Positions 44,832-56,659 of a stretch of DNA of 64,000 nucleotides are shown here, piece by piece. The stretch is taken from contig NC_088780.1 in the NCBI RefSeq assembly GCF_958450345.1, positions 29,535,667 through 29,599,666 on the forward strand, given 5' to 3'. Source of the DNA: Calliphora vicina. Its lineage: Eukaryota > Arthropoda > Insecta > Diptera > Calliphoridae. The notes below the pieces were generated by a model. The model did no database searches, was not told the origin of the DNA, and worked only from the letters and a program-made list of their open reading frames with translations. A program made the position numbers and the translations under genes. Position 1 is the stretch's first letter. Every line of letters starts with the position of its first letter.

Positions 44832-45870
44832 AAGTGGAAATAAATCTGTAACTTCTAAACGAATTGCCCTATTTTAATAAAATTGACCGTAGCTATAGAG
44901 GAGGTGTTGATAAGTTTAAGTTTCGAATTTGGGCTTATAACACCAAGAGGGGGCCGAGCCACAATGCCCCAAAGTATGGCACCTCGGGTATATCAAAAAT
45001 TAAAAATGATGCCAAATTTTTGTTTTGCGATTTGAAAGATTTTTATATATATGGAATCTAACGAGACGAGATCTACAAAAAACAGTGCTTTAGCCATATA
45101 TTATCTCTAATAGTTTACGAGATATTCGCATTTGAAAAGTAAAATTTTATTTTGGTCTGGTTTTTTGCTAATAACGGATCCAATTCTTTCCCGATTTTCT
45201 TGAAATATAATTTTATGAATTAACAAGACATGTGTTAATGATAGTATGAAAGAATTGTTAAAAAACATCTACTGAGTCAAAAGTTATGTGCATTCAAACT
45301 TAAAAAAAATAAAAAAGTTTTTCGCTATTTTTTTTTTCCGAAAAAAGTACTTACATTAATTTTAAATTATACAGAAAATAAGAAAAAGATAAATAGTGTA
45401 TTTAAATTTTTCTAAAAGACAACTTTCCGGGAAATATTATAAAAGTAAAATAATATCAAAATTCGTATTACTACGTGGTCCAGAGCCTTCCGAAGTAGAC
45501 CTATTTTTTATATAAATTTCAACTTTAGACAACATTTTCTCAAATCGCATAGCTGCTTTGAAAAAATTAAGACCTGTTTTGTATGTCCCAATATGTTCTT
45601 CAATATTGTGCAAAGGGATTTCATTGCCCCGAACTTGGTGCCTTCAATAAATCAAAAAATCTAAAAAATCCCAATTTTGGGATTTTTGGAAAGTTTTTTG
45701 GGAATTGTGGGATTGTCATTAACAATTCACAAATATCTTTTTCACTTTTGGATTTACATATATCGAAGTTTCTAAATAAAAAAAAACAAAACTTTTATTG
45801 CATTTTAAAAATTAAAATTTTCCAAAAAAATCAGCTATAATATTTTATTCCCATATTTTTGAAAAAAAGT
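44832..45870 (-). mobile_element. Transib-like family, diverged copy 3
   Basis: Same order of blocks as 23409..24640: GGAAATAAATCTGTAACTTC, the ACCTCGGGTAT block, GAGATATTCGCATTTGAAAA, TTCAAATTCGTATTAC-like sequence, GGGATTTTTGGAAAG and TTGGGAATTGTGGGATT. Strongly diverged, with no intact ends. Confidence 0.55.
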
Positions 45871-45879
45871 CTTCTATAA

Positions 45880-47352
45880 TTTTTTTAAGATCTAGCCGAG
45901 CGCTTTCCAAAAATATAAAAATCTTTGAAATCGGATGGGAAGCAAAAAATGGCACGTGTTTAAAATTTTTACATGTCGAAGGTACCCTACACATTGGTTG
46001 AAGTTCATACAACGAGCGGCTAAAAATAGAAGAAGTTGTCCAAGGACAATGAAACTTGGCACGTATGCATTTATTATTTGAATCAAGAAAAAATTGAAAA
46101 ATCAAAATGATCCGCCCACTTTTACGCCCACCTCCCATACAAAGTGAAATTTAAATTTTGACCTACGGTATTGATTTTTGGCACATAGCTTTTTTAAATA
46201 CTCAGAATCATTTGTGTGAAATTTGAAAAATATCCGCCCACTTCCCATACAACTTGTATTGAAAAAGTTTCATAACTACCTTGATTTTTAATGCATCAAC
46301 TCAATTTTCTCAAAAAATACATACTATAATTGTAGAATGGGCTCCTGAAAATATATACCTGATCCACCCACTTTTACGCCCATCTCCCATATGAACTGTC
46401 CACTAGTAAAGTTGACCAAATTAAAAAATAATACTAAAGAGGACAGATTAAGGCGTTTATAGTCCGATTTTTTCCTTTAAACAAATAAATAAATAAAAAG
46501 TATTACCCAGCTTTGACGTTGATCGACTGCCTTGGGTTACTTACTTAAGTATAAAAAATAACAATACACCCAGAGATAAATTTCTCCTTCCTACAACTAA
46601 AGAATTATGGCAACAACAACATGCAAGAACGAAAATTCATGTTTTGTTACTTTATCACTATATCACTTTATAGTTTTTACTGTTTTTTTTTGGAAAGGAG
46701 CAGGTAGGAGCAGCTGAATTTTTTTTTAACTATTAGCTGAGACTTCAAGCTATAATTTGACATCTTTCGTTAAACAGCGCTCCACAGCGCTAAAAAGATG
46801 CAGTCCACTGAAGTTGATGAAAATTGAAATTTTGATGTTGTTTATATTTTGTTCTACGAAATTTTTTATATGGCACTTTTTCCAACTTTTTTTAATGCAA
46901 ATCTCATCTATGGCAATTGTCATTTACGAAAATATACAACAAAGTCAAATGATAAGTTTACTGTGATTGTACCAAAAGATTGAATATACAGTAAATTTGC
47001 ATGTTTTTTTAAACAAGCGAACATATATGAACTTCGATCGTGTCTGTCCAAACAAATAATAAATATATCAGCCTAATATTACGGAATCATAATATTCAGA
47101 TATCTGACAACAAAATACCAAAAAATTATCCAAATCGGCGAACATGAAAAAAATTAATTTCGGCCATTCTTCAACCAATGTGCCCTACTTTCAGCCACAT
47201 AGCGCCGCCCCTGGAGCATTTGTAAGATCTATTTTAATAACTTAAGCTCGGACACTCCTTGGCTACGGTCACCTCAAATTTTATCCCGATCGAACTAGCC
47301 TTTTAGAAATGCCAGATTTATTTCCAAAAAATTTCGATTCTGCCCCACTGTG
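45880..47352 (-). mobile_element. CACAGTGGGGCAGAATC-ended element, minus orientation
   Basis: The end at 47352 reads CACAGTGGGGCAGAATCGAA on the minus strand and matches the element entering the window edge at 63907 (CACAGTGGGACAGAATCAAC, then GGAAATAAATCT and TTTCTAAA). A CCTACACATTGGTTGAAG block at 45988 and CATTGGTTGAAG (as its complement) near 47178 are related. The left boundary is not defined. The interior has CCGCCCACTTTTACGCCCAC repeats. No ORF. Confidence 0.45.
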
Positions 47353-48997
47353 AGCTGTCAAACACAAACTAAATGACCCAGCTGGTTCAAATTTTGACAG
47401 GAGTCAACTGACAGATTCTTATTGACAGGAGCAGTGTTGCCGTTTCAGTTGAGAAGCTGCAAAAAGTCGCGGACTATTGAGCCACCCTTGTATTCTTATA
47501 AAATTCAGCTTATAAACTTTCTTATGGTATATTCCTTTAGAAAAGGTTTAATACTATTTTATTTTATTGACAACGTTGTTCTAAGAAGGTACTTGTTTTG
47601 AATAATCTAAAGAGTTTTGACAGCAAATAAATCATTATTTTGATGACACTGCAAAACTACTTAGATGTAATAACTAACTAATTGTGAGAACTTATATAAA
47701 TCGTAAATAGTAAAATCTGATTCGGTTTAGTTGATATGTGGTTACTATTAGTAAACTACTTCCAAGTAATGCATACGGTATGTAGTAGTCATTAAAATGT
47801 ATGTTAAACTGTAAGGGTAAGGGTCACTGCCAAGTTTTTCTGAAAATCTTAAACCTATATTCCTAATAGCTTCTTTTCTATCGCTATCTTGAAAATGTTG
47901 TAGAAATCGAAGCAGTGATTAAGCATTTATATTCTAGTCAGTGCATCTGAACCTAAATTGTCAACTTTGATATAACATGGATCATTTTGGGTGTAATTTT
48001 GCATTATCTGCAGATAATATTCATATGCAATAAATCAAATTTTTATTATAACTTGCAATCAAAGGGAATTTACTATTCCGTATGATCATAAAACTATCTA
48101 TTATTAAGTAATTTATAAGATTAGCTTTTCATATCTAACTGGCTGACCACTTACTTAGATCATACTCGTATGTCTGTTTTTAATTTTATTGCAATTTGAC
48201 TGTGTAGTTTTTGTTTTAGTACCTTTTTAAATCAAATACTCTAAATGTAATTGATCTTAATTTTTGTTTTTTACTTGTTAGTTTTTTTACTCGTTTGATA
48301 GTTGAGTATTTAAAACATATGATACTAAATTAAAATATTTCCTTACACAGAAATACACTCACTCATTTAGATTTGTTTCGTTCGTTTCGTTTTTTTGTAC
48401 CACTAAATATTTCCGTTTTAAGAAACTGTAACGCAAAAAAAACAGGCAAAAATAAAAATTTATTTATAACGACAAAATTACTTAATGCCACTTGAAGTAA
48501 ACGTAAATAAGTCATATCCGATATACTACAGCTGAATACAAATACAAAAAGAAATCGTATATATTCAAACAAAAATACCACATACGACAAATGCTATTGT
48601 AAGAAATTAAACACAGTTGGAGTAAAGTTAAATTAGTAACAAGTGAATGATAAAACCTGACGAATATTCAAAGATATTCGAACTGTGTTAAGTTATACAA
48701 TGCCGAAAAATAATATTTTGAAAAATACAACTATTCTTTTTGTATAGTTTTAGGTATAGAGATAGAGATACCTAAATTTAGTTTTTTTTCATGTGTACCT
48801 ATATGAAATATGATAGTATTGTGCTTTTTCAAAAGTACATGGTTCCTTAAGTTTTTTTTTTTGTGCACATTTTTTATTATTATTATTGTTTTTATAGACA
48901 GGCGAAGGGTACAGTGGTTTCAAAATGGATAAAACAGAAACAAAAGTTATGAATTGCTATAAAAAATGTGATAAACAAGGTGGTATCGAGGCAACTA
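47353..48997. other. Mostly unassigned; one short dispersed repeat
   Basis: At 47741..47810 a block with AAACTACTTCCAAGTAATGC and ACGGTATGTAGTAGTCATTA recurs near 50291..50360 and 62590..62650. The rest shows no gene or element ends. Confidence 0.45.
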
Positions 48998-49924
48998 CAA
49001 GGTGGCGCAAAAGTAAACTTCCGATGTTTTTTGGCTGTGATTAAAAAAAAATGAAAAACTTTGATTCTTCTTGTGGATTATTTTTATTTGGTTATTTAAT
49101 TTTTTTTACATCAAGTCGAGAATATGATGTCATGTAAATGGCCGCCGCCACAGTTGATTATCATTTGAGCCCTTTTTATGGCATTTTTCATCACTTTGGC
49201 CAAAACTTCCGGCGATAGGTCCTCAGATTCTTGACGGATATTGTCTTTAAGAGCTGCAAGAGTCTGAGGGTTGTCGACATAAACCCGCTACTTCAAAAAG
49301 CACCACAAAAAGAATTCTGGAGCGATCTTGCTGGCCAGTGCAAAACGCCAAAACAGGAGATTAGGCGCCCGGGAAATGCATCCTTCAGCATATCGGTTGT
49401 GGCACGTGCAGTGTGTGCCGTTGCACCGTCCTGTTGGAACCACATGTTTTCCAATCCCAATTCATCAAGTTGCGGCAAAAAGAACTCGTTGATCATTGCT
49501 CTGTTGCGCTCACCATTCACAGTAACCGTTTGGCCCGCGACGTCTTCGAAGAAAAAATGTCCGATGACTCCTCCAGCGAAAAAAGCACACCATACAGTGA
49601 CTTTGAGCAGGTGTAATGGCTCTTCGTGGGTTACACGCGGATTTTCAGTGCCCCAGAAGCGTAAATTTTGCTTATTTACGTACCCGCTAAGATGGAAATG
49701 GGCCTCATTACTCATGAATATTTTTGATGAAGTCACCGACCGATTATTGGTCAAATAAATAGTCAGCAATATTCCGCGTTCTGGAGCAGTGTAGCGTAAC
49801 ATTGTTTATTAACGTGTATTTCGCATGTGTTTACTACACAAATGTCAAAACAGAACTGACATTAGGGGACAATCACAAAATTTATAGCATTTTCTGATAG
49901 GAGGACGACTTTTGCGCCACCTTG
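48998..49924 (-). mobile_element. Mariner-like element (DD41D type), internally deleted copy
   Basis: The ends CAAGGTGGCGCAAAAGT are identical over 17 bp in inverted orientation, with TA on both sides (48996-48997 and 49925-49926). Length 927 bp. It carries a broken transposase on the minus strand. Sister copy at 52316..53255. Confidence 0.85.
49110..49802 (-). pseudogene. Mariner-like transposase, dead copy
   Basis: Starts MLRYTAPERG and reads 169 residues before its frame changes. Compared with 52438..53142: (i) the first catalytic Asp is Asn (MSNEAHF instead of MSDESHF); (ii) a 13-bp deletion at about 49333 removes the SPDLT motif before the third Asp and shifts frame; (iii) the distal part continues out of frame to about 49110. 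The second Asp (WFQQDGATAHTA) is kept. As in the sister, the N-terminal helix-turn-helix region is missing, but the deletion junction differs: here YLTNNRSVT joins SSKIF. Non-functional. Confidence 0.85.
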
Positions 49925-49929
49925 TAGTT

Positions 49930-50140
49930 GTACATGTTACCATAACCCTTTCAACATTTACATATATTTATTTACTATAATCATATATATGATTGCTACA
50001 ATCATGTGAATGTTAACTTAAACATATTATGGTTGCAGCAATCAAACAAATAATTACAGTGAAATTTTGTAAAAAAACTTGTAAAAAATTTAAAATTTTT
50101 ATGATAAACTTGTATTATATTTCTCTGGGTGAAACACAAC
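49930..50140. repeat. Paralogue of the repeat at 1..175
   Basis: See 1..175 for the shared blocks. The DD41D-type element is inserted just upstream. Confidence 0.45.
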
Positions 50141-50862
50141 AACTAACTGATAATTATATTGATATTTCAAATGATTTCTCATAATTTTTCTTAGTAGTAT
50201 TTAAGAGCTATGCATTATTGAGATTTCAAAATCGAATATCTCCAGCTGATGTTTAACAAATATGTTAATATATATTGAATTATAAACCTGACATTATTAA
50301 ACTACTTCTAAGTAATGCAGACGGTATAGAGTACCTATTATAAAGCATGTTAAAACATATATTTTGGTATTACTTAGTACTTGCTGATTTTTTCTTGGTT
50401 TAAATGTTCTTTAAGTTTTGTTTCATCCAATAAATTAAAACATTAACACGAATTTGCAAATTTGTTTCATTACATTTCTCTTTTTGGTCACACTGTATTG
50501 TGTAATTCTCTACTTTTGTTTATAACGAGACAATATATTTGTTTCTCCCTTTCGAACAAAAAAAAAATGCAGCTTTACAAGTGCTTAACGAAAAGACGAG
50601 AAATAAGTAGATGCACAATAACAGCAACACAAACCGACACAACTCGAGAAGACTTAGACTAACAGATACCAGAATGCCAGTACAAATGTAATTGTATTGT
50701 TTTGTGGTAGTAGTGATACCAACAAATATCTATATAATAATAACACAGCAAACACAAAGATTTCATTTCAAATTCAGAACAATTTTACATTCAACTACGT
50801 TTTAAAATTACAAACCAATGTTTAACAAGTAGATAACTAGACGATAACATATTCGTGTATGA
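50141..50862. other. Unassigned sequence
   Basis: Contains the short dispersed repeat at 50291..50360 (see 47353..48997). Nothing else recognised. Confidence 0.4.
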
Positions 50863-51660
50863 CTTAAAAATGCGTGAATTTTTAAAATGTTCAGCTTTTA
50901 TTTTCAAACATTTGTACAATATAAATTTCTTCAAGGTACTGGCCACTGTTAGCTATGACCATTTTCCATGTTCCTGACAGTATAGGGATTCCGCGCCAAA
51001 AGAACTGCTAATCTTTTGAGGCCGAATCAACGAATCAAGCCAATTTCGGATACTCTGTTCTGAAGTGAAGAGTATCCCAGAGAGAGTGTTCTGCATCGAT
51101 CGAAACAAATAGTAGTCGGACGGGGCAAGGTCTGGACTATAAGGCGGGCGAGGCAAAACTTCCCTACCACTTCTTCTAAATAGTTTTTAGTAGGTATTGC
51201 AACATGTGGCCTAGCATTGTCCTGATGGAATATTACAATTTCTCGCTTTAAACGAATCAGGTCTGATCAGATTTCAGCAGCTCAAAGGACCATTTTGGTC
51301 CTACCAGATACAGAGCATTGCCTTTGCGCCATGGATAATTGGCTTTGGTGTCGATTAGGCTGTTTGGCCGGGCTTTACGTACGATCTCTTATGATTCGGT
51401 TTATCGTAATGGATCCATTTTTCATCGCAAGTAATGATTTTCTTTTATAGCGTTCAAAAATAATTTCGGACATTCAAAATCGTGACTAAGGTCCCTCAGC
51501 TTCAATTCGTATGGTACCCAATTTCCCTGTTTTTGGATGGATCGTGCTCCAAAATGATTTTACAAGCTCTTGGTGAGTTTGACAACAATCTTTATAGAGT
51601 AATGCCTCCAATTCTTGGTGTTCAAACTTTTTTTGGCTGACTGCGTTCAAAAGATCATAT
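50863..51660 (-). pseudogene. Mariner pseudogene, 5' part deleted
   Basis: Minus strand: a 5' terminus ATGATCTTTTGAACGC (about 51645..51660) is joined directly to a degraded LNTKNWRHYS region where intact relatives have FDDQELEALL, so most of the N-terminal domain is deleted. It then runs through broken catalytic blocks to PPYSPDLAPSDYYLFRSMQN (51141..51082), where the third catalytic Asp is intact, and a tail ending near 50945. The 3' end reads ATGACTTAAAAATGCGTGAA on the plus strand. Frameshifts are present. Confidence 0.8.
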
Positions 51661-52315
51661 CTCTGGTTCTACTTGACCGATTTTGCCCATTTTCCATTGG
51701 GATATGCTAAATATTAAACATCCCATTTTAAAAAATATATATTTAAAGTTGGTCCAAAACGTCCATTTCAATCTAGCTTTTCGGACCAAACAAATTACTC
51801 TCAAAGCATGATATTTATTGCATAACTCTTTAATGTTCCAGTTACCTTTCCGACGATATCAAACGCAAATCTTTCCAGCCAATAATTTTAAGCTATATAA
51901 ATCCAAATTTAAAAATCTTTAGCAGTTTTGAGAACGATCGAGAAAACACAAATTACATTTGCTAAAAAGTTGGGAAATTTTCATTTGTCAAACTTTGTTC
52001 TCAAAATGAATTCAATGAATTCAAATTTGAAACTCAAGCCTCTGACTCTGTTTGAACTGGGAATGTTTGATGCCAAATGTTAAAACCATCAGCATATATT
52101 TGACTTTGTGTTTTAATAACATCACTGTATATTTATTTTAAATGTCCTTGTCAAATGCTGTTTTCTTAAATCCACCTTAAATTTAAATATAAAACTCCAG
52201 CTGAACTAAAAGTTCTTTAATTCAATTCCAATTCAAATTTTATTTAGGAGTTTTTTTTTCTCAAACTAACCTCAAATTCAATATTGTTTTTTGGAATCAA
52301 CTTCCAATTTAAATA

Positions 52316-53255
52316 CAAGGTGGCGCAAAAGTAATCCTCCTATCAGAAAATGCTATAAATTTTGCGATTGGCCCCTAATGTCAGTTCTGTTTTGACATTT
52401 GTGTAGTAAACACATGCGAAATACACGTTAATAAACAATGTTACGCTACACTGCTCCAGAACGCGGAATATTGCTGACTATTTATTTGACCAATAAGGAA
52501 AATGATTTTTCATCAAAAATAATCATGAGTGATGAGTCCCATTTCCATATTAGCGGGTACGTAAATAAGCAAAATTTATGCTTCTGGGGCACTGAAAATC
52601 CGCGTGTAACCCACGAAGAGCCATTACACCCGCTCAAAGTCACTGTATGGTGTGCTGTTTTCGCTGGAGGAGTCATCAGACCTTTTTTCTTCGAAGACGT
52701 CGCGGGCCAAACGGTTACTGTGAATTGTGAGCGCTACAGAGCAATGATCAACGAGTTCTTTTTGCCGCAACTTGATAAATTGGGATTGGAAAACATGTGG
52801 TTCCAACAAGACGGTGCAACGGCACACACTGCACGTGCCACAACCGATAAACTGAAGGATGAATTTCCCGGGCGCCTAATCTCCCGTTTTGGCGATTTGC
52901 ACTGGCCAGCAAGATCGCCTGATTTGACCGCTCCAGACTTCTTTTTGTGGGGCTTTTTGAAGTCGCGGGTTTATGTCAACAAGCCTCAGACTCTTGCAGC
53001 TCTTAAAGACAATATCCGTCAAGAATGTGAGGACCTATCGCCGAAAGTTTTGGCGAAAGTGATAGAAAATGCCATAAAAATGGCTCAAATGACAATCAAC
53101 TGTGGCGGCGGCCATTTACATGACATCACATTCTCGACTTGATGTAAAAAAAATTAAAAGACCAAATAAAAATAATCCATAAGAAGAATCAAAGTTTTTC
53201 TTTTTTTTTTAATTACAGCCAAAAAACATCGGAAGTTTACTTTTGCGCCACCTTG
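52316..53255 (+). mobile_element. Mariner-like element (DD41D type), 940 bp, ends intact
   Basis: Terminal repeats CAAGGTGGCGCAAAAGTAA (19 bp, identical and inverted) are flanked by TA (52314-52315 and 53256-53257). It contains one ORF covering most of the element. With intact ends it could still be moved by a full-length transposase supplied elsewhere in the genome (inference). Confidence 0.9.
52438..53142 (+). CDS. Mariner-like transposase, catalytic domain only (234 aa)
   Basis: Cut-and-paste transposase of the IS630/Tc1/mariner superfamily. The DDE-fold catalytic domain is complete by motif: first Asp in IIMSDESHFH (about residue 31), GYVNKQNLCFWGTENPRVTH, KVTVWCAVFAGGVI, second Asp in WFQQDGATAHTA (about residue 127), third Asp in WPARSPDLTAPDFFLWGF. 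I count 41 residues between the last two Asp (DD41D). Full-length relatives are about 330-350 residues; here the natural N-terminus MLRYTAPERG is joined after about 20 residues to KENDFSSKII just before the catalytic core, so the paired helix-turn-helix DNA-binding region is gone. It should not bind the element ends by itself. The ORF lies between the terminal repeats. The ORF is uninterrupted, unlike the minus-strand sister. Spliced use or domestication is possible but not shown. Confidence 0.88.
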   Translation: MLRYTAPERGILLTIYLTNKENDFSSKIIMSDESHFHISGYVNKQNLCFWGTENPRVTHEEPLHPLKVTVWCAVFAGGVIRPFFFEDVAGQTVTVNCERYRAMINEFFLPQLDKLGLENMWFQQDGATAHTARATTDKLKDEFPGRLISRFGDLHWPARSPDLTAPDFFLWGFLKSRVYVNKPQTLAALKDNIRQECEDLSPKVLAKVIENAIKMAQMTINCGGGHLHDITFST

Positions 53256-53830
53256 TATCTGTGTACGTTTGAATTAGACTTGAGAATCATGTTTGATATC
53301 AAATGCTGAAACGATCTTGTTATTCCAAACTTTTGCCTTTGCGGGGACATCACAAGATGTAAATTTCTCAAAAGTTTTTACTCAAATCAACCTCAAATTT
53401 GAAACTCTAGCCTCTCTGCCTATGACTGAATTAGATTTGAGAATCATGTTTGATATAAAATGCTAAAATCATCATCATATTCCAAACTTCTGACTTTGTG
53501 TTTGCAGGGACATCACGGAATATTTAAGAAAATGAAAATATCTCAAATCAACCTTAAATTAGAAACTCTAAGCTCTCTGCCTAAGTTTGAATTATGTTTG
53601 AAAATCATGCTTGATATCAAATGTTAAAACCATCATTATAATCTAAACTTTTGACTTTGTTATTGCAAGTGATCAAAGGTTTTTTTCTCAAATCAATCAC
53701 AAATTTGAATTTCAAACCTCTGTCTAAGTTTGAATTAGGTTGAGTATCATGTTTGATATTCAAAACTAAAACGTTCACTACATTTCTAAAGTTTCACTTT
53801 ACGTTTGCTGGGACATCATTTATTTTAAAC

Positions 53831-54304
53831 ATTTCATACATGCATGTAAATAAATCCCTTGAAATATTTGTAATAAAAAGATTGTTTTACATAAAATAAA
53901 TAAAATGAAAAAAAACAAAAAAAACTTTATATAGTTTTGGTTTTTTTCTGGCATAAACGGCAAATGGGAAAAAAGAGATTGTGCAGGTTTTTCGCCCGAT
54001 TTTTATAAGAAAAATACAGAAAAAGTATGTATAAATCTTGATGCATGCTTTGATGAAGTTAAAGTTGAATTAACACTGTCTTTACTTGAAAACAAAAGTC
54101 ATCAAACAATTTTCAAAACGACTGTTTATGTTAGATTGAAAAGAAAGCAAAAGGAAAAGCCAACATCTTATTAAAGCTTAGAAAATGCCTAAAGTAGTTG
54201 CAACTTTAGCTGACAATATTAATTGTAATTTAAATATGTATTTAGAAAATCCACAACAATTCTTCTCATTTATTTTGAGTTAAACATGTTATTTGCAATA
54301 TTTT
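53831..54304. other. AT-rich unassigned sequence
   Basis: No features supported. Confidence 0.4.
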
Positions 54305-55302
54305 TATACCCTTCACTATGAGTGAGTGTATATAAGTTTGTCATTCCGTTTGTAATTTCTACATTTTTCATTTCATTCTGGATCGTTATAGATAGCGATA
54401 TAGCCATGTCCATCTAGATGTTGAAATCATCTTTCCGTAGCCCACAAATAACTTACATACATGATTCATTCATCAATATGTTGGAAATTCTTCCGGATTG
54501 GTTGCTATTTAAAATCGGCCCACAAATGGCTGAGATATAAAGAAAACCTCGATTTTTGGCCTATTTTTTATCTATATCTTTATTACTAAGTCATTAATAT
54601 AGACAATATTGATATCCATTGATAGATAGATATTTCAAAGTTCATTGCAACGATGTATATAAGGATATAGTAAGTTGGACCTACAATGGGTCAAAATCGG
54701 GAAAAATATTTTTTAAACAGAATTTTTTTTCACCAAAAAAAATTTCTGTCTTAAATTTTTTTTCAATAAAATTAAAAAAAAAAAAAATTTTAAATAAATT
54801 AAAAAAAATTTCGACAAAATAAAATTTTTGAAACAATTTTCAATAAAATAAAAAAATAAATTTAAAAAAAAAATTGGAAAAAAATTTCGACAAAATAAAA
54901 ATTTTAAAACAATTTTCAATAAAATTAAAAAAAAAATTAGAAAAAACTTTTTTAAAATAAATTAAAAAAAAAATTTTGAAATAAATTTAAAAAAAAAAAT
55001 TGGAAAAAACTTTTTTAAAAAAAATTTCGACAAAATAAAAATTTTAAAACAATTTTCAATAAAATTAAAAAAAAAAATTGGAAAAAACTTTTTTAAAATA
55101 AATTTAAAACAATTTTGAAAAAACTTTTTTAAAAAAAAATTTCCACAAAATAAAAATTTTAAACAATTTTCAATAAAATTAAAAAAAAAAATGTTTAAAA
55201 AAAATTGGAAAAAAAACTTTTTTAAAATAAATTAAAAAAAATATATAATTTGGTGAAGGGTATATAAGATTCGGCACAGCAGAATATAGCTCTCTTACTT
55301 GT
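54305..55302 (+). mobile_element. Helentron-like subfamily 1, copy with expanded A/T linker
   Basis: Left TATACCCTTCACTATGAGTG, family core words, then about 530 bp of A/T linker (54715..55245) in which a block of the type TTGGAAAAAACTTTTTTAAAA and ACAAAATAAAAATTTTAAA repeats several times. It ends GGTGAAGGGTATATAAG, hairpin ATTCGGCACAGCAGAAT and CTCTTACTTG. In copy 4 the linker is about 200 bp, so length variation between copies is mostly here. Confidence 0.75.
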
Positions 55303-56659
55303 TGTAAATCAAATTGAAAAATTAGCCCCTCCTCGTTTTTTTTTGTTGTTTTGAAATTCAATATGACTAAATGCCAAAATGAAAATTGAAAAACAAAAAA
55401 CTTTTAAACAACCAGCAAAATATTTAATAACTTAAAGTGAATGTAAATTTAATGTTTCATTATGTATGCGAGTGTACTGTTTTCAAAACGTAAGAAAGAT
55501 GAGCTGTTTGTGGCAATAATTGAGACTGACGTAATACTCTTAACGTATAAATTTAAAACAAAAAAAAAAGGTTTTAAAAAAACACAATCTAGACGTTAGG
55601 CCACAAACCGTAATTTTTAAAAACAAAACTGGCTGTTAAGAAAGGTGACAACAGATTTTGTTTTGCTGAAATTGTATACATTTACATTTAAGATTGAAAT
55701 GTAAATCAAAATGATACAGCAAGAAAAACAACCTCCCCAAAATGAAATAAAGAAATAAAAATAAAGAAAAACAAGAAATAAATCTACCCATGTTTTGTTA
55801 GTATTTAAATATGTACATTTGAAATGATCTGGTATTTGAAATGGTATTATTTACAACTTTATAAATGTTTAATTTAATGCATAAATAATGTATTATTTGG
55901 CAGTATGAACACAAACACAGCACAACAAAAAACAATTTACCATTCCCAGTTTCAAAAACAAAGTCTTTCTTTTGAATACTTTTTTTTACACCTTTGTCAA
56001 ATTGTACAGCAGGAATTTATTCCAACACTTGATGTTTTTTTCTTGTTGCTGTTGTTGTTATCTCTTGCCAAATATTGTCAAGACCTAATTGACTTTATAT
56101 CCTGTGTGTAAAAGCAGCCAAGTTTTGTATAGCCTTTATTTAATGACAAAATACTACCCCTTTTTTCAAACCCTTGTCGAGGGTTTGTTTTAAAATTTTC
56201 TAAGTGTTTTTGGTTTTTTTGGGAAATTTTCTTTTGTTAAATTTTCATGCTCATCGTATTAAAAGCCTGTCATGGCATATAAAGAAATTATTTTAATAGG
56301 GGTTTTTATTTCTGGTTGTTAGTTGTCATAACAGCCGCTTAACATGATGATCTTTGGTCTAGGTTTTGCTTTTTAGAAAGTGAATACAGTAAATAACAAT
56401 ATGTATGTACTATTATAAGGGTTTGTGTCAAAAAAGAGTATAATTACTCCAGGAATTTGTAAACTTCCTTGCAAAGATATCCATATTTTAAATTTTTCTG
56501 GTATTTACAAACTAAGCTATTGCAGACTTTTTCTTCAATTATATCCATTAAATCTTAAGATTAATTTGAAATGCTATTTGTTTGCTTTAGATATCAATTT
56601 TCATTTGAAATTATCGGAAAATATAATTAGTTTGTTAAATTTGTATGAAAATTCATGTG
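55303..56659. other. AT-rich unassigned sequence
   Basis: Only scattered CAA/GTT runs (for example TGTTGCTGTTGTTGTTAT near 56045). The ORFs at 55905..56111 and 56425..56673 have no recognisable domain. Confidence 0.4.

Larger units (their letters stand above)
51980..53830. repeat. Degenerate 155-bp tandem repeat, split by a transposon
   Basis: A unit with CTCAAATCAACCTCAAATTT, CTAGCCTCTCTGCCTA, GAATCATGTTTGATATCAAA, TCATATTCCAAACTTTTGAC and GCAGGGACATCAC recurs with the TTTGATAT block near 53288, 53445, 53606 and 53748 (spacing 142-161). One or two diverged units lie upstream (about 51990..52130 and 52250..52310). The mariner-like element at 52316..53255 is inserted within it. Non-coding. 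Confidence 0.7.

Noticed and set aside
45583..46138. Overlapping ORFs of 85-97 residues on both strands
   Set aside because: They lie within diverged transposon bodies and share no similarity with any protein family I recognise.
49231..49758. 175-residue plus-strand ORF
   Set aside because: Antisense shadow of the mariner-like transposase pseudogene on the minus strand. The ORFs at 49413, 52482 (minus) and 52624 (minus) are also shadows.
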